A stretch of DNA of 64,000 bases from Patulibacter minatonensis DSM 18081 (GTDB taxonomy: Bacteria > Actinomycetota > Thermoleophilia > Solirubrobacterales > Solirubrobacteraceae), in contig NZ_KI912613.1 of NCBI RefSeq assembly GCF_000519325.1, positions 3,091,432 through 3,155,431 of the forward strand, in the 5' to 3' direction. Positions 45,684 to 53,616 of the stretch are shown here, one piece after another. The notes below the pieces were generated by a model. It worked only from the letters and a program-made list of their open reading frames with translations. It searched no databases and had not been told where the DNA came from. Every line of letters starts with the position of its first letter. The first letter of the stretch is position 1. The translations under genes and the position numbers were made by a program.

Positions 45684-46718
45684 ATGCGCATCGGGATCCT
45701 GACCGCCGGCGGCGGCGGTCCCGGCCTCAACGCCGTCATCCGCGCCGCCGGGCGCAAGCTCCTGCGCGAGGGCCACCAGCCGGTCGGCCTGCTGCGCGGC
45801 TACCGCGGACTCGCCTACGGGGACCATCGCGAGCTCGACCACGACGCGCTCTCCGGGCTGCTGCCGCTCGGCGGGACGATCCTCTCGACGTCGAGCTACG
45901 ACCCGTTCCGCCACGACGACGGCCCGCAGCTCGTGCGGGAGGCGATGGCGCGTGGCGACGTCGACGGCGTGATCGCCATCGGCGGCGAGCACACGATGGA
46001 GATCACGGCCCAGCTGCACGCCGAGCTCGGCGTCCCCGTCGTCGGGGTGCCGAAGACGATCGACAACGACATCGTCGGCACCGACCGCACCTTCGGCTTC
46101 GACACGGCCGTGCACGTCGCCGCCGAGGCGATCGACCGCCTCCACTCGACCGCCCAGTCCCACGACCGCGTGATAGTCGTCGAGGTCATGGGCCGCAACG
46201 CCGGGTGGATCGCCGTCACGGCCGCGATCGCCGGCGGTGCCGACGGGGTGCTCGTGCCCGAGGTCGACGTCCCGGTGGAGAAGATCGCCGCCACCATCCG
46301 CCAGCGCCACGACCGCGGCAAGGACTTCTCGATCATCGTCGTCTCCGAGGGCGCCCGGCTCGCCTTCGAGGACGGCCGCAGCCACAAGGTCGTCGCGAAC
46401 GCCGAGACCGACGAGTACGGCTACGAGCGCCTCGGCGGCATCGGGAACGCCCTGGCCGCCGAGCTCGAACAGATCACCGGCTACGAGACCCGCACCGTCG
46501 TCCTCGGCCACATCCAGCGCGGCGGCACGCCGACGGCCACCGACCGCGTGCTCGCCACCCGCTACGGCGTCGCCGCGGCCGAGACCGTGCTCGCCGGGAC
46601 GTTCGGCACGATGGTCGCGCTCCGCGGCGCCGAGATCGAGCCGATCCCGCTCACCGACGTCGTGGGCGTCAAGGGCATCGACCTCCGGCTGCTGGAGCTC
46701 GCCGAGGTCTTCTTCTAG
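45684..46718 (+). CDS. Phosphofructokinase-family enzyme with PPi-type signature
   Basis: A 344-aa phosphofructokinase homologue; the usual reaction is fructose 6-phosphate to the 1,6-bisphosphate. PKTIDNDIVGTDRTFGFDTA contains the catalytic Asp, with K124 as in PPi-dependent and group III enzymes. MGRNAGWIA and GHIQRGGTPTATDR are also intact. The N-terminal loop is GGGGPGLN instead of GGGDxPGxN, and position 103 is His where ATP enzymes have Gly and PPi enzymes Asp. Phosphoryl donor is therefore uncertain. ATG follows TAGGGT (45672-45677) by 6 bases. Confidence 0.88.
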   Translation: MRIGILTAGGGGPGLNAVIRAAGRKLLREGHQPVGLLRGYRGLAYGDHRELDHDALSGLLPLGGTILSTSSYDPFRHDDGPQLVREAMARGDVDGVIAIGGEHTMEITAQLHAELGVPVVGVPKTIDNDIVGTDRTFGFDTAVHVAAEAIDRLHSTAQSHDRVIVVEVMGRNAGWIAVTAAIAGGADGVLVPEVDVPVEKIAATIRQRHDRGKDFSIIVVSEGARLAFEDGRSHKVVANAETDEYGYERLGGIGNALAAELEQITGYETRTVVLGHIQRGGTPTATDRVLATRYGVAAAETVLAGTFGTMVALRGAEIEPIPLTDVVGVKGIDLRLLELAEVFF

Positions 46719-46740
46719 ACGAGGGAGGGGAGCGGGCCCC

Positions 46741-46792
46741 GGTCCGGACGTCGCGGAGCCCTGCCGCGCCGGGCTGCGGCGAGGTCCGGACC
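46741..46792 (+). terminator. Long stem-loop after the phosphofructokinase gene
   Basis: GGTCCGGAC (46741-46749) pairs with GTCCGGACC (46784-46792), with an inner AGCCC/GGGCT stem. The outer arms are themselves palindromic. It lies between the phosphofructokinase and wecB genes. Confidence 0.5.
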
Positions 46793-46844
46793 ACCCGCAG
46801 GGCGCCGGGGCACGCCGACCCGCGAGGTGCGACCATCGGCGGCG

Positions 46845-47939
46845 ATGCGGATCGTCACCGTCGTGGGCAACCGCCCCCAGTTCGTGAAGGCCGCCGCCGT
46901 GTCGCGGCGGCTGCGCGAGCGGCACGAGGAGGTCCTGATCCACACGGGCCAGCACCACGACGACGCGCTGTCGGCCGTGTTCTTCCGCGAGCTCGACCTC
47001 CCCGCCCCCGACCACGAGCTGCGTCTCGGCGGCGGGACGAACCTGCAGCAGACGTCGCGGATGATCGCCGAGCTCGAGGCGCTGATCGTGGGGGCGGGGG
47101 AGGCCGGCGTGGTCGACGCCGTGCTCGTCTACGGCGACACGAACACGACCCTGGCCGGGGCGCTCGTCGCCGCCGACCTCGGGATCCCGATCGCGCACGT
47201 CGAGGCCGGCATGCGCTCCTTCGACCGCCGGATGCCCGAGGAGCGCAACCGCATCGTCACCGACCACCTCGCGCAGCTGCTGCTCGTGCCGACGGAGACC
47301 GCGACCCGCAACCTCGAGCGCGAGGGCCTCGCCGACCTCACCGTCGACGTCGGCGACGTGATGACCGACGTCACCCTGCTCGTCCACCCGAAGGCCCGCG
47401 AGCGGGCGGACGCCTGGCTCGCCGAGCGCGACCTCGAGCCCGGCGGCTACCTGCTGGCGACCGCCCACCGCGCCGGCAACGTCGACGACCCCGAGCGCCT
47501 GACCGCGCTCGTCGACGTCCTGACCGCGGCCGCGACCACGGAGCGCCCGCTCGTCCTCCCGCTGCACCCGCGCACCGCCGCCCGACTGACCGAGCACGGC
47601 CTCGACGAGCGGCTGCGCGGCGCGCCCGGGGTCCGGCTCGTCGATCCCGTCGGACCGCTGGACTTCGCGACGCTCCTCGTGGGCGCCGCGGCGGTCCTCA
47701 CCGACTCCGGCGGCGTGCAGAAGGAGGCCTACCTCGCGGGGGTCCGCTGCGTCACACTGCGCGACACGACGGAGTGGGGCGAGACCGTCACGGCCGGCTG
47801 GAACGCCCTCGTGGACCTGAACGCCCGCGCGGCGGTCGACGCGATCGACGTGCCGCTGCCCCCCGTCCGCCCCGACGTCTTCGGCGACGGGCAGGCGGGG
47901 GAGCGGGTCGTCGTCGCGCTCGAGCGCGCGTTCGCCTGA
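46845..47939 (+). CDS. wecB: UDP-N-acetylglucosamine 2-epimerase, non-hydrolysing
   Basis: A 364-aa GT-B fold epimerase converting UDP-GlcNAc to UDP-ManNAc for surface polysaccharides. VVGNRPQFVKAAAVSRRL at the N-terminus, HTGQHHDD, VYGDTNTTLAGALVAADLGIPIAHVEAGMRSFDRRMPEERNR and TDSGGVQKEAYLAGVRCVTLRDTTEW are family hallmarks. ATG 46845 is preferred; TGC-GACCAT (46828-46836) ends 8 bases upstream. No other polysaccharide genes neighbour it here. Confidence 0.92.
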   Translation: MRIVTVVGNRPQFVKAAAVSRRLRERHEEVLIHTGQHHDDALSAVFFRELDLPAPDHELRLGGGTNLQQTSRMIAELEALIVGAGEAGVVDAVLVYGDTNTTLAGALVAADLGIPIAHVEAGMRSFDRRMPEERNRIVTDHLAQLLLVPTETATRNLEREGLADLTVDVGDVMTDVTLLVHPKARERADAWLAERDLEPGGYLLATAHRAGNVDDPERLTALVDVLTAAATTERPLVLPLHPRTAARLTEHGLDERLRGAPGVRLVDPVGPLDFATLLVGAAAVLTDSGGVQKEAYLAGVRCVTLRDTTEWGETVTAGWNALVDLNARAAVDAIDVPLPPVRPDVFGDGQAGERVVVALERAFA

Positions 47940-47980
47940 ACGGATCGGCTCCCGCCGTGGCGTCGGGCGGAGGAGGCAGG

Positions 47981-48006
47981 CCCGGACCGCGCCCGCGCCG
48001 TCCGGG
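47981..48006. terminator. Bidirectional stem-loop
   Basis: CCCGGAC (47981-47987) pairs with GTCCGGG (48000-48006) between convergent wecB and the SDR gene. Confidence 0.5.
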
Positions 48007-48012
48007 ACGGTC

Positions 48013-48783
48013 CTACTTCGGCGCCATCCGGATCGCGCCGTCCAGGCGGATCGTCTCGCCGTTGAGCATCGTCTGCTCGACGATGTGCGCGACGGTCGAC
48101 GCGTACTCGTCCGGGCGGCCGAGCCGGGGCGGGAACGGCACCTGGGCGCCGAGCGACGCCCGGGCCTCCTCCGGGAGCGCCCCGAGGAGCGGGGTGTCCA
48201 TGAGGCCCGGGGCGATCGTCACGCACCGGATGCCGTAGCGCGAGAGATCGCGCGCGACGGGCAGGGTCATGCCGACGATCGCGCCCTTCGAGGCGGAGTA
48301 GGAGACCTGGCCGATCTGGCCGTCGAACGCGGCGACCGACGCCGTGTTGATCAGCACGCCGCGCTCGCCCTCGGCGTCGGGCTCGTTCTGCTCCATCGCC
48401 TCGGCCGAGAAGCGGATGGCGTTGAACGTGCCGAAGAGGTTGATCCGCATCACCGTCTCGAAGGGCTGCATCGGGTGCGGGCCCTTCTTGTGGTGGAACA
48501 CCTGCTGCGGCCAGCCCGTGCCGGCGCACGAGACCGTCGCACGGAGCGGGGCCTGCCCGGCGGCCGCGGCGACCGCGGCCTTGACGGCGTCCTCGTCGGT
48601 GACGTCGGTCTTCACGAACAGGGCGCGCTCGCCGAGCTCGGCGACGAGCGCCTCGCCCTTGTCCTCCTGGACGTCGGCGATCGTCACGAACGCCCCGTCG
48701 GCGTGGAGCCGGCGGGTCGTGGCGGCGCCGAGGCCCGAGGCCCCGCCGGTGATGAGGGCGCTGTTGCCCTTGAGGTCAGCCAT
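48013..48783 (-). CDS. Short-chain dehydrogenase, 3-hydroxyacyl-CoA dehydrogenase type 2-like
   Basis: A 256-aa NAD(P)-dependent SDR. The cofactor motif ITGGASGLG, acidic D (IADVQ) suggesting NAD, and catalytic S-Y-K (YSASKGA) are in place. Sequence features (FHHKKGPHPMQPFETVMRINLFGTFN, PGLMDTPLL) match the HSD10-like 3-hydroxyacyl-CoA dehydrogenase group, which acts in fatty-acid or branched-chain oxidation. The usual NNAG motif is SCAGTGW. On the minus strand TAGGGT (48795-48790) ends 6 bases before the ATG. Confidence 0.88.
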   Translation of the reverse strand: MADLKGNSALITGGASGLGAATTRRLHADGAFVTIADVQEDKGEALVAELGERALFVKTDVTDEDAVKAAVAAAAGQAPLRATVSCAGTGWPQQVFHHKKGPHPMQPFETVMRINLFGTFNAIRFSAEAMEQNEPDAEGERGVLINTASVAAFDGQIGQVSYSASKGAIVGMTLPVARDLSRYGIRCVTIAPGLMDTPLLGALPEEARASLGAQVPFPPRLGRPDEYASTVAHIVEQTMLNGETIRLDGAIRMAPK

Positions 48784-48869
48784 GGGGCCACCCTAGCCGT
48801 GCGACTGGCCGGCCGGCCAGGCGGACGGCGCACGCATCCGGTGGTTCCCACGAACCCTCGGCGCGGCGC

Positions 48870-49562
48870 TCAGGCGTTCCAGCGCACGAGCGCCGGCCGG
48901 CCGCGCTCGGCGCCGAGCACCGAGACCGTCGCCGTGCCGAGGACGAGGTGCGCGCCGAACCCGGCCGGCTGCTGCAGCCACCGCGCGGCGAGGATCCGCA
49001 GCAGGTGCCCGTGTGCGACGACGAGCACCGCGGCGCCCGGCGTGTCGTGCGCCTGTCGATCCTCGCCGGCGGTCGCCCGACGTCCCGCGGCCACCGCGCG
49101 GACGATCGCGCGGTCCGCCCGCGTGCCGACCTCGTTGATCGTCTCCGCGCCGTCGACGACGCTCGTCCACGAGTTCCACCCGGGGTCGGTCTCGCGCATC
49201 GCCGCGGTGGTGATCCCCTCGGCCGCGCCGTAGTCGCGCTCCTGCAGGTCGTCGTCGAGCTGCGCCACCGACCCCGGCAGCGCGAGCTCCAGCGTCTCGC
49301 GGGCCCGCGACAGCGGGGAGCACCGGATCGCCGCGAAGCGCTGCGAGCCGAGGTGCTCGCCGAGCGCCGCCGCCTGCTCGCGGCCCTTCGCCGTCAAGGG
49401 CAGATCGGTGCGGCCGGTGTGCCGACCGTCGCGGGCCCACTCGGTCTCGCCGTGGCGGACGAGCCAGAGCCGGACCGTGGTGGCCTCGGCCGAGCCCGCC
49501 TCGGCGCCGGGGGTACCGTCCGGACCCGGGGCGTGCGGCGGCGGAACCTGCGGTGCCGACAT
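48870..49562 (-). CDS. Histidine phosphatase family protein (phosphoglycerate-mutase-like)
   Basis: A 230-aa phosphatase with the RHGETEW catalytic motif at about residue 36, RTDLPLTAKGREQA, CSPLSRARET, ERDYGAAEG and the second catalytic His in VVAHGHLLR. The family includes sugar-phosphate phosphatases and cofactor-dependent mutases; substrate is uncertain. A Pro/Ala-rich segment of about 27 residues precedes the domain. Its ATG shares one base with the TGA of a preceding 18-codon ORF, so it is probably translated by coupling at the end of the carbohydrate operon. Confidence 0.85.
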   Translation of the reverse strand: MSAPQVPPPHAPGPDGTPGAEAGSAEATTVRLWLVRHGETEWARDGRHTGRTDLPLTAKGREQAAALGEHLGSQRFAAIRCSPLSRARETLELALPGSVAQLDDDLQERDYGAAEGITTAAMRETDPGWNSWTSVVDGAETINEVGTRADRAIVRAVAAGRRATAGEDRQAHDTPGAAVLVVAHGHLLRILAARWLQQPAGFGAHLVLGTATVSVLGAERGRPALVRWNA

Positions 49563-49618
49563 CAGACGCCGGAGCCCGTCGACGCCGCACCGCGGCGTGC
49601 TGCCGTCGACCTCGACAT
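49562..49618 (-). CDS. Candidate 18-aa micro-ORF 2 between pgl and the phosphatase
   Basis: MSRSTAARRGAASTGSGV is encoded by 18 codons plus TGA. Its ATG shares a base with the stop of micro-ORF 1 and its TGA shares a base with the phosphatase ATG (TGATG at both ends). The DNA is an imperfect copy of the previous 56 bases (42 of 56 identical by my count). It is probably a coupling spacer or a translated regulatory peptide. Translation is unproven. Confidence 0.4.
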   Translation of the reverse strand: MSRSTAARRGAASTGSGV

Positions 49619-49674
49619 CAGGCGCCCGCGCCCGGCGTCGCCGCTCCGAGGGGTGCTGCCTCCCGCACCGACAT
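49618..49674 (-). CDS. Candidate 18-aa micro-ORF 1 after pgl
   Basis: MSVREAAPLGAATPGAGA starts on the A shared with the pgl TGA and ends in TGATG with micro-ORF 2. It is the first of two tandem 56-base units. The Ala/Gly-rich peptide has no known relatives that I recognise. Confidence 0.4.
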   Translation of the reverse strand: MSVREAAPLGAATPGAGA

Positions 49675-50417
49675 CAGTCCGTGAACGCCCCGTCCGACCT
49701 GGCCTCCGCGAGCGCGGCCTCGTCGGCGATCACGGTCAGCGTCTCCGGCCGCAGCAGGCTGGCGGGGGCGTCGGGACCGACGGTGCGCAGGGTGCGCGAC
49801 AGGGCCTCGGCCTTGCCCTCGCCGGTCACGAGCAGCAGGATCCGTCCCGCGGCGCGCAGGGCCGGCACCGTCAGCGACACGCGCTCCGGCGGCGGCTTCT
49901 TCATGTCGAGGACCGCGACGGTGACGCCGTCGGCCTCGAGCGACGGGTGACCGGGCTCGAGCGACGCGGTGTGGCCGTCCTCGCCGAGGCCGAGCAGGAC
50001 GACGTCGAGCGGGGCGGCGCCGAGCTCGTTGGCGTACGCGCGGGCGCGGTCGCCGGGGGAGCCGTTCTCGTCCAGCCGGTGCAGGACGTGCCCGCGGTCG
50101 GTGCCGAGGGCCTCGTCGATCAGCCGCGCGTTGGAGTCGTCGTCGCCGTACGGGACGCACCGCTCGTCGGCGAGGAAGACGTCGACCGACGGCCAGTCGT
50201 CGATCAGCGTCGCCAGGCGCTCGTAGGCGCCGACGGGCGTGCCGCCGCCGGACAGCGCGAGCCGCACGCGCGCCGCGGCCTCCGCCCGGACCGCGGTGAT
50301 CGCGTCCGACAGCGCCCGCGCCGTCACGTCCTTCGCGGCCTCGGCGTCGGCGACCGGGACGACCCGGAACCCGTTCTGCGCGGTCAGGTCGGTCGGACGG
50401 GGCGCGGCGTCGGCCAT
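49674..50417 (-). CDS. pgl: 6-phosphogluconolactonase
   Basis: A 247-aa hydrolase of 6-phosphogluconolactone, second step of the oxidative pentose phosphate pathway. LSGGGTPVGAYERL, FLADERCVPYGDDDSN and GLGEDGHTASLEPG are the family motifs. The ATG at 50417 shares a base with the TGA of a 14-codon ORF upstream (TGATG). GAGG lies about 9 bases upstream and may help. The TGA is again followed by overlapping micro-ORFs. It is the only pentose phosphate enzyme after the phosphorylase module. Confidence 0.93.
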   Translation of the reverse strand: MADAAPRPTDLTAQNGFRVVPVADAEAAKDVTARALSDAITAVRAEAAARVRLALSGGGTPVGAYERLATLIDDWPSVDVFLADERCVPYGDDDSNARLIDEALGTDRGHVLHRLDENGSPGDRARAYANELGAAPLDVVLLGLGEDGHTASLEPGHPSLEADGVTVAVLDMKKPPPERVSLTVPALRAAGRILLLVTGEGKAEALSRTLRTVGPDAPASLLRPETLTVIADEAALAEARSDGAFTD

Positions 50418-50461
50418 CAGCGGGCCTCGAGAATCGTCGGGAAGATCGACATACGTCCCAT
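50417..50461 (-). CDS. Candidate 14-aa leader ORF before pgl
   Basis: MGRMSIFPTILEAR begins 11 bases after the GH65 stop and ends in TGATG with the pgl start. GGGTAGGG before the ATG might act as a weak RBS. It may carry ribosomes from the phosphorylase gene to pgl. Expression is unproven. Confidence 0.3.
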   Translation of the reverse strand: MGRMSIFPTILEAR

Positions 50462-50472
50462 CCCTACCCGGT

Positions 50473-52863
50473 TCACAGCGGCTGACGGTGCGATCGGCGG
50501 TGCGGCGTGCGGCCGGCCGGCTGCACCGGGAGGATCGGCGGATCGAGGTGCACCAGGGGACGGACGACCGGCACGCCGGCGACGAGCTCGAGCTCCTCGT
50601 CCTCGTGCACGATGGTGACCGGGGTGAGACCCGACTCGTCGCCTCCGTCCTCCACGGAGGTGAGCGAATACGTCGCGCGTCCCGGTTCGATGACGACACG
50701 GATGCGCTGACCGCGGAAGATGACCGGGAACGCGACCCGGGTGAGGCCGTCCGGAATGCGGGGCCGGAAGGCCAGACGGCCCCCGATGTCCCGGAACCCG
50801 CCGAGGCCGAACATCACGGCGCCGAGCACTCCGCCGAGGGAGGCGATGTGCAGGCCCTCCGCGGCGTCGCCCTTGAGGTCGTGGAGGTCGGTGAACGCCC
50901 CCTCCGCCAGGTAGTCGTAGGCGAGGTCGACGTGCCCGACCTCCGCCGCGACGATCGACTGGACGCCGGCGGAGAGCGAAGAGTCGCGGACGGTCAGGCC
51001 CTCGTAGTAGGCGAAGTTCTGCTCCTTCTCTTCCGCGGTGAAGACGTCGCCGCGGACGAACAACGCCATCACGAGGTCGGGCTGCTTGACGACCTGCTTG
51101 CGGTAGAGCTGGAAGTACGGGAAGTGCAGGAGGAGCGGGTAGCGCTCCTGGTCCGTCCCCTCGAAGTCCCAGCGCTCCTGCAACAGGAAGTCCTGGTCCT
51201 GCGGGTGGATGCCCAGCCGCTCGTCGAACGGCACGTGCATCATCGCCGCGGCGACGCGCCAGCTCGCGACCTCCTCCGGGTTGACCCCGAGGCTGTGGGA
51301 CACGTCGAGGTGCGCCTCCGCCGCGTCGGCCGCGGCCGTGAGGTTCAGCTGCGCCATCAGGTTCGTGTAGACGTTGTTGTTGACGATCGCGGTGTACTCG
51401 TCCGGACCCGTCACGCCATCGATGCGAAACTCGCCGTCCGTACCGTGGTGGCCGAGACTCGACCAGAGCCGGGCCGTCTCGACGAGGAGCTCGAGTCCGT
51501 GGGCCCGCTCGAAGGCCACGTCGCCCGTCGCGAACACGTAGCGCTGGACGGCGTGGGCGATGCTGGCGTTGACGTGGAAGGCGGCGATGCCGGCCGGCCA
51601 GTACCCGGAACACTCCTCGCCATGGATCGTGCGCCACGGGAACGCGGCGCCCCGCAGCCCGAGCTGCGCGGCGCGGTCCCGCGCCTGCCGCAGCGTCGCG
51701 GCCCGCCACATCAGCTGATCACGCACCAGTGCGGGCTTCGTGTACGTCAGCGGCGGGAGCATGAAGCTCTCGGTGTCCCAGAAGGCATGCCCGTCGTACC
51801 CGGTCCCGGTCAGACCCTTCGCGCCGACGGCGCGCGTCTCGGCGCGCGCGCTGGCCTGGAGGAGCTGGTACTTCGCGAAGCGGATCGCCTGTTGGAGCTC
51901 GGGATCGCCGTCGATCTGGAAGTCTGCGACACGCCAGTACCGGTCGAGGTAGTCCCGTTGCGCCGCCGCCAGGCCCGCGAATCCTGCGCCGATGGCGTTC
52001 TCCAGGCTCGCGTCCACCTGGTCCCGCAGCCAGTCCATCGACTGTCGGCCCGACCAGTGGTACGCCAGGAACTTGACGATCCGCAACGGCTCGCCGGGCT
52101 TCAGGAGCGCCGAGATCGTCACGCGCCCGAGGTCCTCGTCGATCTGCAGCAGCGTCTTCGGCGTGCCGTACGTCCGGTCGATGACGTGGTCCATGCCGGC
52201 CGCGAGTGCCAGTCCGGACCGACGGGTGCGGTGCCCGAGGACCACGCGTAGGTCGTGCCCCGTGTGCAGTTCGCTCTCGAGGACGGTGCCGAGAGCCGCG
52301 GCCTTCCGGGGGTCCATCGTCTCTGCCTCCTGGACCTGGTTGGCCAGGAGGTTCGACTGGAGGGCGATCCGCACATCCTCGTCGACGGCCTCGACCTCGT
52401 ACTCGATGGCCGCGACGCTCCGTTGGGTGAAGGACACGAGCCGCCGGCTCTTCACCCGGACCGACCGCCCCGCCTGCGACCGCCACGTGACGTTGCGCTC
52501 GAGGATGCCCGTGCGGAAGTCGAGGAACCGGTCGTGCTGCTGCAGCCACCCGCGGTGGACGTCGAACGGCTCGTCCTCGACGAGGAGGCGGATCAGCTTG
52601 CCGTCCGTCACGTTGATGATCGACTGGCCGTCCTCCGCGAAGCCGAAGCCGCGCTCGCCGTAGCTCAGGGGGTACAGCTCGTGGAAGCCGCCCAGGTAGG
52701 TGCCGGACTGCCCGCGGGGCTCACCTTCGTCCAGATTGCCACGCAGGCCCAGATGTCCGTTCGACAGCGCGAAGATCGACTCCATCGCCGGCAGACGGTC
52801 GAGGTCGAGTCCGTGCTCCTGGATGCCCCAGGGCTCGAGAAGGGAGTGCTGGTGATCGGTCAC
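50473..52863 (-). CDS. GH65 disaccharide phosphorylase/hydrolase
   Basis: A 796-aa glycoside hydrolase family 65 enzyme. The N-terminal beta-sandwich (FALSNGHLGLRGNLDEGEP) is followed by an (alpha/alpha)6 barrel with FWDTESFMLPPL and the general acid E489 in GVTGPDEYTA, and then a beta-domain. Family members phosphorolyse maltose, trehalose, kojibiose or nigerose to beta-glucose 1-phosphate and glucose; which one is used here cannot be read from sequence. GTG 52863 overlaps the pgmB stop (GTGA). The paired pgmB would convert the product to glucose 6-phosphate. Confidence 0.92.
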   Translation of the reverse strand: MTDHQHSLLEPWGIQEHGLDLDRLPAMESIFALSNGHLGLRGNLDEGEPRGQSGTYLGGFHELYPLSYGERGFGFAEDGQSIINVTDGKLIRLLVEDEPFDVHRGWLQQHDRFLDFRTGILERNVTWRSQAGRSVRVKSRRLVSFTQRSVAAIEYEVEAVDEDVRIALQSNLLANQVQEAETMDPRKAAALGTVLESELHTGHDLRVVLGHRTRRSGLALAAGMDHVIDRTYGTPKTLLQIDEDLGRVTISALLKPGEPLRIVKFLAYHWSGRQSMDWLRDQVDASLENAIGAGFAGLAAAQRDYLDRYWRVADFQIDGDPELQQAIRFAKYQLLQASARAETRAVGAKGLTGTGYDGHAFWDTESFMLPPLTYTKPALVRDQLMWRAATLRQARDRAAQLGLRGAAFPWRTIHGEECSGYWPAGIAAFHVNASIAHAVQRYVFATGDVAFERAHGLELLVETARLWSSLGHHGTDGEFRIDGVTGPDEYTAIVNNNVYTNLMAQLNLTAAADAAEAHLDVSHSLGVNPEEVASWRVAAAMMHVPFDERLGIHPQDQDFLLQERWDFEGTDQERYPLLLHFPYFQLYRKQVVKQPDLVMALFVRGDVFTAEEKEQNFAYYEGLTVRDSSLSAGVQSIVAAEVGHVDLAYDYLAEGAFTDLHDLKGDAAEGLHIASLGGVLGAVMFGLGGFRDIGGRLAFRPRIPDGLTRVAFPVIFRGQRIRVVIEPGRATYSLTSVEDGGDESGLTPVTIVHEDEELELVAGVPVVRPLVHLDPPILPVQPAGRTPHRRSHRQPL

Positions 52864-53615
52864 GAGTGACCTCCGATCGTCAGGTTCAGGTCGGTGAGGC
52901 GGGACACGACGAGATCGGCCCCGGCAGCGCGGAGGGCATCGGCGTGGTCGGGCGCGTGACGGTTCACGCCGATGACCATGCCGAAGGCGCCGTCCCGACC
53001 GGCAGTGACACCGGACACGGCGTCCTCCACGACGGCGGCACGGGCGTGGTCGACGGACAGGTCGGCGGCGGCAGCGAGGTAGCTGTCGGGTGCGGGCTTC
53101 CCGCGGAGCCCGCGCGGTACCAGGTCGGCCCCCGACACCACGACGTCGAAGAGCCCGCGCGTGCCCGAGAGCTCCAGGATTCGTTCGGCGTTGGCGCTCG
53201 ACGACACGAGGGCGGTTCGGACACCCGCGCCGCGGATCGCCTCGAGCGTCGTTCGCGCGTCGGGGTAGACGACGATGCCTCCGGCGTCGATGCTCTCACG
53301 CAGCAGCGCGTTCTTCCGATCGCCGAGGGCGACGATGCGCTCCTCCTCGGTCCCGTCGCCCGGGGGGGCGATCCCCCGGGACGCCAGGAAGCTGCGGATG
53401 CCGTCGAGGCGGGGGCGGCCGTCGACGTGGCGTTCGTAGTCCATCCGGGTGTCGAAGGGCACGAACGCCGGACCTCCTCCGGAGGCGGTCGTCCGCAGGA
53501 CGTCGTCGAACATCGACTTCCACGCGGCGGCGTGGAGCCGCGCGGTGTCCGTCAGGACACCGTCCATGTCGAACAGGTAGGCGTCGATCTCGCCGAGATC
53601 TCGGGGTCCGGCCAT
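52860..53615 (-). CDS. pgmB: Beta-phosphoglucomutase, HAD superfamily
   Basis: A 251-aa HAD phosphatase-fold mutase converting beta-glucose 1-phosphate to glucose 6-phosphate. The nucleophile motif LFDMDGVLTDTARLH, the S motif (ALVSSSANA), K in GKPAPDSYL and the final acidic VVEDAVSGVTAG are intact. A cap domain lies between residues 25 and 115. It starts 1 base after the preceding gene's stop (TGA-C-ATG) and overlaps the GH65 start by 4 bases, so the two enzymes are made together. Confidence 0.92.
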   Translation of the reverse strand: MAGPRDLGEIDAYLFDMDGVLTDTARLHAAAWKSMFDDVLRTTASGGGPAFVPFDTRMDYERHVDGRPRLDGIRSFLASRGIAPPGDGTEEERIVALGDRKNALLRESIDAGGIVVYPDARTTLEAIRGAGVRTALVSSSANAERILELSGTRGLFDVVVSGADLVPRGLRGKPAPDSYLAAAADLSVDHARAAVVEDAVSGVTAGRDGAFGMVIGVNRHAPDHADALRAAGADLVVSRLTDLNLTIGGHS

Positions 53616-53616
53616 G

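Noticed and set aside
46741-46792. Long inverted repeat as a miniature transposable element
   Set aside because: No target-site duplication or second copy was seen; it fits a terminator after the phosphofructokinase gene.
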